Source: Clostridiaceae bacterium (lineage in GTDB: Bacteria; Bacillota; Clostridia; Peptostreptococcales; Natronincolaceae). From it: DNA of 50,103 nt. Location of the stretch: contig JAFIFG010000106.1 in NCBI GenBank assembly GCA_020832135.1, forward strand, positions 29,346 through 79,448, written 5' to 3'. Position numbers and translations under genes: made by a program. Positions 8,158 to 14,568 of the stretch are shown here, piece by piece (position 1 is the stretch's first letter; every line of letters starts with the position of its first letter). Under the pieces are notes generated by a model. That model searched no databases and was not told where the DNA came from. It saw nothing but the letters and a program-made list of their open reading frames with translations.

Positions 8158-8387
8158 TATGCCCTTATTAATGTGTTCACACTTTAGAAAGTGAAAGAAT
8201 TAAACTCTCTTGAACTTATTCAAGTCATGTTGCTAAAACCGTAGTCTTAGCAATCTTAAAACTTTTAAAAAATCAGGACAGGCGCCCAAGCCCTATTAGA
8301 ATTCACATTCCACGAATTATTCGCATTCAAGTTAGAAGCCCCATTGTTGCCACGGTTGACACGCCTTGCAGTTTAATCCTTATAATT
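8158..8387 (-). ncRNA. DGR template RNA region with structured 3' spacer
   Basis: This 230-bp noncoding gap between avd and the RT gene contains the TR (8275-8366) and a roughly 115-nt downstream spacer. In the RNA sense the spacer can form three hairpins: TTGCTAA/TTAGCAA (8230-8253), CTTGAA/TTCAAG (8209-8224) and CACTTT/AAAGTG (8180-8193). In the Bordetella phage DGR the spacer after the TR is needed for cDNA priming. The same role here is inferred from position. Confidence 0.75.
8275..8366 (-). repeat. DGR template repeat (TR)
   Basis: 92 bp that align without gaps to the VR 550 bp away. Read on the minus strand in the target frame it has ten AAY codons, and 20 of its 22 adenines sit in the first two positions of those codons. 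That is the typical design for adenine-directed diversification. The end nearest the RT gene is the GC-rich CTTGGGCGCCTGTCCT, shared exactly with the VR and likely the initiation-of-mutagenic-homing core. Confidence 0.95.
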
Positions 8388-8732
8388 TTATTTATTAGCC
8401 GACCTAATATAGCCGGATAATAGCTTGTTTATTTCAGTTAATTCTAAATCTACTTCTCTGAAGAATCCAACGCTAATATATTTCCGTTGTTTAGATAGCT
8501 TCATTAAAACTTTAAGTGTCTGAAGGTGCCCGTCCGCTTCCTGAAGGTATGCTAATCTCTTTGACTTAACGCTATTGCCAAGTGATATATATTTCATCAA
8601 AGCGAAGAAATTTTCTTTAATCGATTGACATATACTGAATTTCTCTGATTTTGGATAATTAGCAAGCTTCGGGTACACCTTATATAATAACTCTTCCGAC
8701 TTCCTGTAAACAGTCAAACTCTGAACCGACAA
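8388..8732 (-). CDS. avd: DGR accessory variability determinant (Avd)
   Basis: 114 residues, basic and entirely helical (SLTVYRKSEELLYKVYPKLA, then QSIKENFFALMKYISLGN and others), matching the four-helix-bundle Avd family related to 23S rRNA IVS proteins. The TTG start at 8732 is the first possible start after an in-frame stop and follows GGAGGAAGG. Avd forms a pentameric ring that binds the RT and template RNA. Position between the target gene and TR is the same as in the Bordetella phage DGR. Confidence 0.9.
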   Translation of the reverse strand: MSVQSLTVYRKSEELLYKVYPKLANYPKSEKFSICQSIKENFFALMKYISLGNSVKSKRLAYLQEADGHLQTLKVLMKLSKQRKYISVGFFREVDLELTEINKLLSGYIRSANK

Positions 8733-8808
8733 GCAATATCACCTTCCTCCTTTACGGGTTCCACCTTCACCTACGTTCAGGATTCCACCCTTTGAGTTAA
8801 GAGAGCAG

Positions 8809-9882
8809 CTATCCGAGAAGTTCAAGGACAGGCGCCCAAGCCCTAGAAGAATTCACAGACCACGAATTAGTCGCAACCAAGCCAGAAGCCCCATAGTAGC
8901 CACGGCCGACACGCCTATAGGACTCTTCGCCGTCACGTGCTTCTTGGCACCAACGGTACGAGCCCGATCCAAAAGTATGGTGTAGAACCATGTCTTCGTC
9001 AGTTAGATTTACATCCCAATAGTCTGTCTGTCCAGCATATTGAGGATAATTCCAATTTTGAAGTTTTGCTCTCTCATGTAGCGGCAGGATAATACCATTC
9101 CACTCGTTATCTGGCCCAACAGATCCTCTGTCACTGTCATTATAAGAGTCTGTTGGATCATCGGCAGCTCCTCTCATGAGTCTAACCTTATAAGTGAGCC
9201 CGTCTATCACAACTGTCCTATTTTGGGTTACTGCATTGTTCTTTTTGTAAATTCTGCTAGTTTTCCCACCCTGTTCGTTTACTAAGTTGCCTCCTGATAG
9301 TATAATTTTGTTGGCTGTTATGGAGTCTACTGTAAATTCTCCGTTGTTTGCACTATTAGAGAAGCCCTTTAAAACAACCGTATCTCCTACACTGGCGACA
9401 GCGGCATCACTCCTCAGGAACCCGTCAGCTGCATCGGATGAGTTAGTGGTTGTATTTATACTATTGTCGCTGGCATCAATGCTCAGCTGGCTTCCTATTC
9501 TTCCACCAGGCGGCAAAGTTCCTTCGTTGCCACTTGCATATACAGCACCCGCATTGTATATAGCATTCCACGTAGGACTATGTCTCAGTGGTTTAACAGG
9601 TGTAAAGCACACCTTGCCTTTCCAAATATACTTGATCCAAGGAGAATCAGAGAATAGAGAAGTCCCACTTGTCAATCCTATTTCAAGGGCTAAATCGTTC
9701 CCCGTGATCAACTCTGATGCTGGGACAAATCCAAAGAAGCCCGCTTGTCTATCTCCAGCTAACAGAAACTTCCCTCCTGGAGCATTACTGTAATCCTCTT
9801 GGACTCTTGTGTTTGCAATTTTAGCCAAGTATTCATTCATAGTGTCAAATTGCTCTGCGCTCGGCAGTTTTATTTCTGGCAT
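8809..9882 (-). CDS. DGR target: tail-tip protein with variable C-terminus
   Basis: 357 residues. The N-terminus (PEIKLPSAEQFDTMNEYLAK) is of tail-fibre attachment type. The middle has a beta-rich insert (about 140-225, GDTVVLKGFSNSANNGEFTV). The last 140 residues (WNGIILPLHERAKLQNW, HHTFGSGSYRWCQEARDG) resemble C-type-lectin-like DGR targets. Variable positions are 326, 329, 330, 334, 336, 338, 339, 342, 344 and 346, just before the constant RAWAPVL end. It should be the receptor-binding protein. It overlaps the preceding fibre gene by one base. Confidence 0.9.
   Translation of the reverse strand: MPEIKLPSAEQFDTMNEYLAKIANTRVQEDYSNAPGGKFLLAGDRQAGFFGFVPASELITGNDLALEIGLTSGTSLFSDSPWIKYIWKGKVCFTPVKPLRHSPTWNAIYNAGAVYASGNEGTLPPGGRIGSQLSIDASDNSINTTTNSSDAADGFLRSDAAVASVGDTVVLKGFSNSANNGEFTVDSITANKIILSGGNLVNEQGGKTSRIYKKNNAVTQNRTVVIDGLTYKVRLMRGAADDPTDSYNDSDRGSVGPDNEWNGIILPLHERAKLQNWNYPQYAGQTDYWDVNLTDEDMVLHHTFGSGSYRWCQEARDGEESYRRVGRGYYGASGLVATNSWSVNSSRAWAPVLELLG
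8825..8916 (-). repeat. DGR variable repeat (VR)
   Basis: 92 bp at the 3' end of the target gene, identical to the TR except at 13 positions. All 13 are adenines in the TR sense strand (T on the plus strand) replaced by G, C or T. Eight of ten AAY codons are altered: two become Gly, two Tyr, one Val, one Thr, two Ser. No other base differs, which shows adenine-specific mutagenesis. Confidence 0.97.
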
Positions 9883-10151
9883 TATTCTTCTACCTCCTCA
9901 TAGATAAATTTCATGTGGCCGCCTTCCTGCTTCAGTCCAAACCTATAGGTTTTATCTGAATCAGCATCATGGAGCTGGTGCGGCATGGCTTTCTTTTCGT
10001 GTTCCTCGCTTTGTTTCTTCAGATAATTTGTCCTATTGGCCAATTCCTTAGCTTGCCTATTGGCAATGCCTTCTTCGCCGCCCAGCACTCTGTCATCTGT
10101 CTTTATCAGGTATATTTCCTCTTCCCATGTCGGTGTTTCATTGATACTCAT
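9882..10151 (-). CDS. Tail fibre-associated protein
   Basis: 89 residues. The N-terminal PTWEEEIYLIKTDDRVLGGE, followed by GIANRQAKELANRTNYLKKQ, is a signature seen near the start of many phage tail-fibre proteins. A short helical linker and a beta segment (YRFGLKQEGGHMKFIYEE) follow. It may link the baseplate to the DGR target or act as its partner or chaperone. The last base overlaps the start of the target gene. Confidence 0.7.
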   Translation of the reverse strand: MSINETPTWEEEIYLIKTDDRVLGGEEGIANRQAKELANRTNYLKKQSEEHEKKAMPHQLHDADSDKTYRFGLKQEGGHMKFIYEEVEE

Positions 10152-10169
10152 AAGGCATACCTCCTTTTC

Positions 10170-10610
10170 TTAAACCCGCACAGTCCAAACCCCTTCAATT
10201 TCTAGCTCGTTGTCCTTCTCGATCACTCCACGAGTTCTTCGGGCAAACAAACTTCCGTCAGATCTAATTAATCCAAATTCACAGATCTCCATTCCTACGG
10301 CTTCCTCTGTCTCAATCAAGAACTGAACCTCCGTTATTGTCGGAAGGGGATTAGTTACACTAACGACAGGCTTTATAAATGCATTGGTAATACTTTCGTT
10401 GCTTTGGTCTTCAGCTGTAGCATTTGTCCCTATAGCAATTTGTGTTATTGGCAGCACTTGTATATCTACCCCCGCCAATCGTTTCGCTATTTCTGCCCTA
10501 GGGATATCTACTACAACATTGTCATCTTCCCATTCTTCAATCACTTGTCCTCTTTTTTTAATTTTTAATGATAATCTACCCTTTATGCCTATTGATTCTT
10601 TGATTTTCAA
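10170..10610 (-). CDS. Tail fibre/baseplate-distal protein
   Basis: 146 residues, beta-rich: GRLSLKIKKRGQVIEEWEDD, then an AIGTNATAEDQSN stretch and LFARRTRGVIEKDNELEIEG. This layout matches small tail-fibre or collar-type proteins that follow the gpI-like protein in Mu-like phages of Firmicutes. It lies two bases from the upstream gene. The exact family is not certain. Confidence 0.7.
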   Translation of the reverse strand: MKIKESIGIKGRLSLKIKKRGQVIEEWEDDNVVVDIPRAEIAKRLAGVDIQVLPITQIAIGTNATAEDQSNESITNAFIKPVVSVTNPLPTITEVQFLIETEEAVGMEICEFGLIRSDGSLFARRTRGVIEKDNELEIEGVWTVRV

Positions 10611-10612
10611 GT

Positions 10613-11416
10613 TTACAACCTCCTCAATGTAATATTCAAGGATTCATTAATTTCATTAGTTTCGCCATATGTTAAATCTCCATCATATGTAGCATCCCCT
10701 CTATAGAGCACATATCCTTTGAAACAATCTTCATAGTCAATTACCTTTCTTTTGGTCACTTCAATAGTCTCTGTTAACTCAATCTCTTCCTCAGCAAACT
10801 TTCCGGTCTTCAAAGCCATGCTATCCGGCCATGTTAGTCTTTCTGAGAACTCAACCTTGATGTTGAACGCTGCCAACCTAGAGTGTCCAGGCTTAGCCTT
10901 ATTGACTAGCTCAATCAACAAAGCGTAATCGCCCTTCCTTAACGTGGCATTTCTTTCTATCTTAGTGGTGATCTTGAATTCTGCCCATCGATTTTCAGTG
11001 TCATATATTCTTCTTCCGTCATATCTTGATTGGCCATTGTAAAGAGTGGGTACATCACCATCTTTATAGAGTTCATGGATGTCTGCATCAGGATAACCCA
11101 ATCTTTCCAATAATCTTTGCATCCCCGGTATAGTGCCGCCCTCTGAATATATTTCTATAGCTGAATTAAGGCGATTCTTGTATTGTTCTAAACTCTCCCC
11201 AGGGTACCTTCTTAGCTTTCTTTCTTCCCCACGTTCGTACAATGCATCTTCACTGCAAGTCCGAATATACCAGGCCCTTCTAGCTCTATAAGCAGCTTCC
11301 TTCAGGCTGTCATAAATATACCCCAAAGCCTTAGCATAAGCCTCAACCACTTCATCAACCGTATTAAGAGCCCTTCTGATTAATCCCCATAAATAATTCC
11401 CAAATCCTTTATTCAT
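10613..11416 (-). CDS. Baseplate protein I-like (Mu gp48 / P2 gpI type)
   Basis: 267 residues. The N-terminal half is helical (YLWGLIRRALNTVDEVVEAY, then YPGESLEQYKNRLNSAIEIY and GTIPGMQRLLERLGYPDADI), as in tail protein I/YmfQ-like baseplate wedge components. A beta-rich C-terminal half follows. The ATG at 11416 overlaps the stop of the gpJ-like gene with AAAGGG upstream; a TTG nine bases earlier is the alternative. Directly after gpJ is the normal position in Mu and P2. Confidence 0.8.
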   Translation of the reverse strand: MNKGFGNYLWGLIRRALNTVDEVVEAYAKALGYIYDSLKEAAYRARRAWYIRTCSEDALYERGEERKLRRYPGESLEQYKNRLNSAIEIYSEGGTIPGMQRLLERLGYPDADIHELYKDGDVPTLYNGQSRYDGRRIYDTENRWAEFKITTKIERNATLRKGDYALLIELVNKAKPGHSRLAAFNIKVEFSERLTWPDSMALKTGKFAEEEIELTETIEVTKRKVIDYEDCFKGYVLYRGDATYDGDLTYGETNEINESLNITLRRL

Positions 11417-12533
11417 CAGGAACAACCCTTTCTATCATGACGTTTACCTGGTCAATCTCTATGATCTCATCCGGCTGCACAATGACGTTGCTACTATTAA
11501 CAACAACATGCTTAATGATAGGGATTTCTTTTTTCAATAAATATACGATTTCAGAAGTGTAAAGACTGCTCCCAATTTTAAAGGAGATGCTCCTTACATG
11601 CCCTACAGTTTCTGTTTGAACAACTTCTTCATCGCCTTCATTTTGGGGCAGATATATGGTTATGCTAATATCTTCAGGTCTAATGATTGGCCCTTTAACC
11701 AACGGGTTTGCACATATATACTTTCTTTTTTCTATATGGGCCTGTACTTGGTCAATTAAACTTTGACTAGGATACCCTTCAGGGCCAGTAATGATAATAT
11801 CAATAGTGCCCTGTCCCCTAGGATGCTGGTCGTTAATTTTTACCTGCATGACTCCAGAAATCTCCCTCGCCCAAAACTCAAAGGCTCCACCCTGTACTTG
11901 GGATATCTCCTCCCAGCGTAAATAGCAGCGTTCTCTTAAAGAGTCATCACTTTCTTCGTCAGCCCCTTCCTCGACGATCCAGCCGTCAAGGTTTGAAACG
12001 GTACTCACTCCGGGAATGGAACTTATAATTTTTGAAATCATTCCTGCGAAAACATTGTATTTTTGTCCTGGTTCCTCAGCTTTAATTTGTGCACTAACAG
12101 AGCTCTCTCCATTGACAATGATTGCACTTTCAATGGTGAAATATCTGAGCTCTTCACCATTTATCATTGTCTCGGTTTTGATCAGAGTTCCCGCTGGGAT
12201 GGTGGTGTTTCCAGAGGTGCCTTCCCTAGTAAAAACCACCTGCCCAATGGCAGGCTTTGCCTTTAACCTATAGACACCGTATTCTTCTGCCTTTAGGTCT
12301 AGCCATACCCCTTTAGCATATCGTAAAAAGCCCATGGGAATGACCTTTAATAAAAGCTTGAAGATCTCTGCGGCTCCTTCACTGGCTAATTCGAGAAGCG
12401 TCCTAAATCTTCCACCTATGTTGAAGTTTGTAATCCTGGTCTTTCGCTTTGTTTGTTCAATTTTCATTTTTTCAATGGATTCATCCACCAACTCATCAAA
12501 GGTCTTAAAACCCAAAAGCTTTTTCCAATCCAT
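11409..12533 (-). CDS. Baseplate J-like protein (Mu gp47 / P2 gpJ)
   Basis: 374 residues with the baseplate-J pattern. The helical N-terminus has ASEGAAEIFKLLLKVIPMGF and an AKGVWLDLKAEEYGVYRLKA segment, followed by ATGTVVF-type beta strands (IGQVVFTREGTSGNTTIPAG) and ADEESDDSLRERCYLRW. It forms the wedge of the contractile-tail baseplate. The gene starts one base after the preceding gene's stop, giving coupled translation. Confidence 0.9.
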   Translation of the reverse strand: MDWKKLLGFKTFDELVDESIEKMKIEQTKRKTRITNFNIGGRFRTLLELASEGAAEIFKLLLKVIPMGFLRYAKGVWLDLKAEEYGVYRLKAKPAIGQVVFTREGTSGNTTIPAGTLIKTETMINGEELRYFTIESAIIVNGESSVSAQIKAEEPGQKYNVFAGMISKIISSIPGVSTVSNLDGWIVEEGADEESDDSLRERCYLRWEEISQVQGGAFEFWAREISGVMQVKINDQHPRGQGTIDIIITGPEGYPSQSLIDQVQAHIEKRKYICANPLVKGPIIRPEDISITIYLPQNEGDEEVVQTETVGHVRSISFKIGSSLYTSEIVYLLKKEIPIIKHVVVNSSNVIVQPDEIIEIDQVNVMIERVVPDE

Positions 12534-12944
12534 TTACAACACCTCTGCACCGTTTTGATCATACTTCAAAACTAGATTTAACGGTGTATCATGCCCGATA
12601 GGCTTGACACTGGCCGCTATTTTTATTGTTTCATTTTCCATCTCTATCACTTCTGCATGGGCGGTTCCATATTCAGATCGTGGATCCTCTTCCATGGCTC
12701 TCCTGATATCCTGCTCCATCTCTAGCCTGTTAGTTACGCTATCCTGCTCCTGGAGATGGTTATATATCAAGACGCCATACTCGGGATGACACCATATGGC
12801 TCCCTTAGGCGTAGATAGTCTGTTGACAATATCCTGAAAATAACAATCCAGCCCTTCCACTCCATCTGCATCCCCTGTAGCTGCTACCCTCACTTGTTTT
12901 TCCTCAAAGGCAATATCTGAACCAAGATGAGTCAATCCTTCCAT
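12534..12944 (-). CDS. Baseplate wedge protein, gp25/GPW-like (Mu gp46)
   Basis: 136 residues from the ATG at 12944, with AAAGGGGG six bases before it; an ATG two codons earlier is too close to the ribosome site. The core has the gp25 pattern: an N-terminal variable part, LSTPKGAIWCHPEYGVLIYN, an RRAMEEDPR helix, and a final beta hairpin (KPIGHDTPLNLVLKY). Gp25-like proteins start sheath polymerisation at the baseplate. Position before gpJ agrees. Confidence 0.85.
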   Translation of the reverse strand: MEGLTHLGSDIAFEEKQVRVAATGDADGVEGLDCYFQDIVNRLSTPKGAIWCHPEYGVLIYNHLQEQDSVTNRLEMEQDIRRAMEEDPRSEYGTAHAEVIEMENETIKIAASVKPIGHDTPLNLVLKYDQNGAEVL

Positions 12945-12960
12945 AGGCATCCCCCTTTCT

Positions 12961-13245
12961 TTATATCACCGCATCCACGTAGGGCATTGAAAAGTCATTG
13001 TAATAAAACCCAATTCTTATTTCATCCCCCAGCTCCAAACTTATCCCCTTAGGTCTCCTGATGTTTTTATACTCAGGAAAGTCCGGGTGTGGATTGCCAG
13101 CATCGTCTAAAGCCTCAAAGTCTACAGTGGTGGCGGTCACATTTGTAACCCTTCCCTTCAGCATGACATTTAATCTCTTAACCTCAGGAAGCGACTCTAA
13201 AATAATAGTCCTGAATATCTTTTTTAACTCGCTATTGGACTCCAT
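12961..13245 (-). CDS. Small baseplate/spike-region protein
   Basis: 94 residues, with an N-terminal helix (KKIFRTIILESLPEVKRLNV) and a small beta-barrel-like region (KGRVTNVTATTVDFEALDDA to LGDEIRIGFYYND). It occupies the place of Mu gp45 (spike, gpV-like) but is far shorter, about the size of XkdR/DUF2577-type proteins of PBSX. It probably forms or caps the hub tip. It overlaps the hub gene by 22 bases. Confidence 0.65.
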   Translation of the reverse strand: MESNSELKKIFRTIILESLPEVKRLNVMLKGRVTNVTATTVDFEALDDAGNPHPDFPEYKNIRRPKGISLELGDEIRIGFYYNDFSMPYVDAVI

Positions 13246-14006
13246 TGTAGAACCATCCTCGCTTTCTTTTGTTGGTGATGAAGGTGCAGCTTCTTGATCT
13301 CCACCAGTTTCTCCCCAGCAAAGAACCGGGGATCAATAATCTTAATTTTGCTCGAATGACTAATTTCAGGTAGAATGATGGTTTCTAGAATGCCCTCTCC
13401 TTCATCGTTCATTCTGTGCTCTATAATGTTTCTTCCATACTCTAGAACAGGGATGATATCCCTTTGATACCTTTCACTTTCTTCTACTTCCCCCCAGAAG
13501 AATCTCCCCTGAAGATCAAAATAAAATACGAAGTTTACATTCCAAGTTCTATTTACTTCCTTGATGACTTCCACCGCATTAATGCCCGATGCCGTGAAGG
13601 GCTTCTTTGAAAACTCCCTCCCGCTTAATTGGAAACTTTGTATTCCGTTGATGTTCAAGCAGTATTTAATGACATCCTGCGGGACTGCCTCAGTAAAGAA
13701 ACATCGTATAGGCTTTTCTTTTAAATCTGCCATTTTATCCTTGCACCTAAGGATTGAGCTTTTCCCCGGGAGAACTTCATGAACCTTCCCTGAGAACACA
13801 GTCCACATTCCCTTCTCTCTATAGCCAGCTTTGATGTTGACAGTCATTCCCTTCTGGATTTCTCCTTTGCTTTCCAAAGGGATCTTTATGTCTGCTAAAT
13901 CTATAGGATTGATACAGCTGCTATAGACATCATAGGATGTAATCTTTTTAATGTTCCACTGCCCCACTTCTATTTCCCAGGTGGGGGATATATATTCTTC
14001 TAACAT
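13224..14006 (-). CDS. Baseplate hub protein (gp27-like, Mu gp44 / XkdQ position)
   Basis: 260 residues with a beta-rich N-terminal part (WEIEVGQWNIKKITSYDVYS, MTVNIKAGYREKGMWTVFSG, KVHEVLPGKSS), a helical insertion domain (VIKYCLNINGIQS), and WNVNFVFYFDLQGRFFWGEV, as in hub proteins related to T4 gp27. The C-terminus ends in LVEIKKLHLHHQQKKARMVL. The ATG follows GGGAGGGTTGGT. It forms the trimeric hub carrying the spike. Confidence 0.8.
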   Translation of the reverse strand: MLEEYISPTWEIEVGQWNIKKITSYDVYSSCINPIDLADIKIPLESKGEIQKGMTVNIKAGYREKGMWTVFSGKVHEVLPGKSSILRCKDKMADLKEKPIRCFFTEAVPQDVIKYCLNINGIQSFQLSGREFSKKPFTASGINAVEVIKEVNRTWNVNFVFYFDLQGRFFWGEVEESERYQRDIIPVLEYGRNIIEHRMNDEGEGILETIILPEISHSSKIKIIDPRFFAGEKLVEIKKLHLHHQQKKARMVLQWSPIAS

Positions 14007-14019
14007 ACCAACCCTCCCA

Positions 14020-14553
14020 TCAATACGGCATAATCACGATATCATCATCCATTGCCGGGCTGTCTCTTCTTGGTTCAGCTTCAGTGGTAGTTTCTTCTGT
14101 TTGTTGTGGAGCTGGCTGTACCGCCTTTTCCTTTTGAACCAAAGCAGGCTCATATTCTATCATGTTAATCTCGACAATCATTGCATCATCCTTGTTTGAT
14201 TCCCTGGTCTTAACATTCTTAATAATCACTTCTTCAATATCCCATATGGCAGCATGCTTGTTGACAATACGGTGCACCAACGGCTTAGCGGTTGAGTCAG
14301 TTTTCTTAAAGGTTTGGATAATTTGTTTTGCCTTGTCATAGCAATTGCTTTCATCGTCCGTAAGGACTTCAATTCTAAATACTAAAGATGCATCCTGGAA
14401 GCCTTGGGGCTGTTTCTTCTTTCCCGATGTTCCAGGCACATCAATTTCATCAATGTCAATTTCTCCGCTAATCTCTAAGCTGTCAAATATCCCCGGAAGT
14501 GCTGTGCCGTTTAACTTCACTTCTCCGAAATCATCTGTAATTATCTGTCGCAT
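14020..14553 (-). CDS. Tail baseplate-proximal protein with Pro/Glu-rich tail
   Basis: 177 residues. Residues 1-135 form a beta-rich domain (VKLNGTALPGIFDSLEISGE, SLVFRIEVLTDDESNCYDKA). The last 40 are a low-complexity linker rich in Gln, Pro, Thr and Glu. Between tape measure and hub it takes the place of Mu gp43 (DNA circularisation/hub-associated) or PBSX XkdP-like proteins, but lacks a visible LysM. A role bridging the tube or tape measure to the hub is inferred. Confidence 0.65.
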   Translation of the reverse strand: MRQIITDDFGEVKLNGTALPGIFDSLEISGEIDIDEIDVPGTSGKKKQPQGFQDASLVFRIEVLTDDESNCYDKAKQIIQTFKKTDSTAKPLVHRIVNKHAAIWDIEEVIIKNVKTRESNKDDAMIVEINMIEYEPALVQKEKAVQPAPQQTEETTTEAEPRRDSPAMDDDIVIMPY

Positions 14554-14568
14554 GCTGCACCCCCTTTT

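Noticed and set aside
7030-8387. Group II intron or retron interpretation of the reverse transcriptase
   Set aside because: No maturase, endonuclease, intron domain V or msr/msd-type structure; the Avd, TR and adenine-substituted VR are decisive for a DGR.
9287-9793. Long plus-strand frame opposite the DGR target gene
   Set aside because: Shadow frame; no ribosome site, and the minus strand carries the conserved tail protein.
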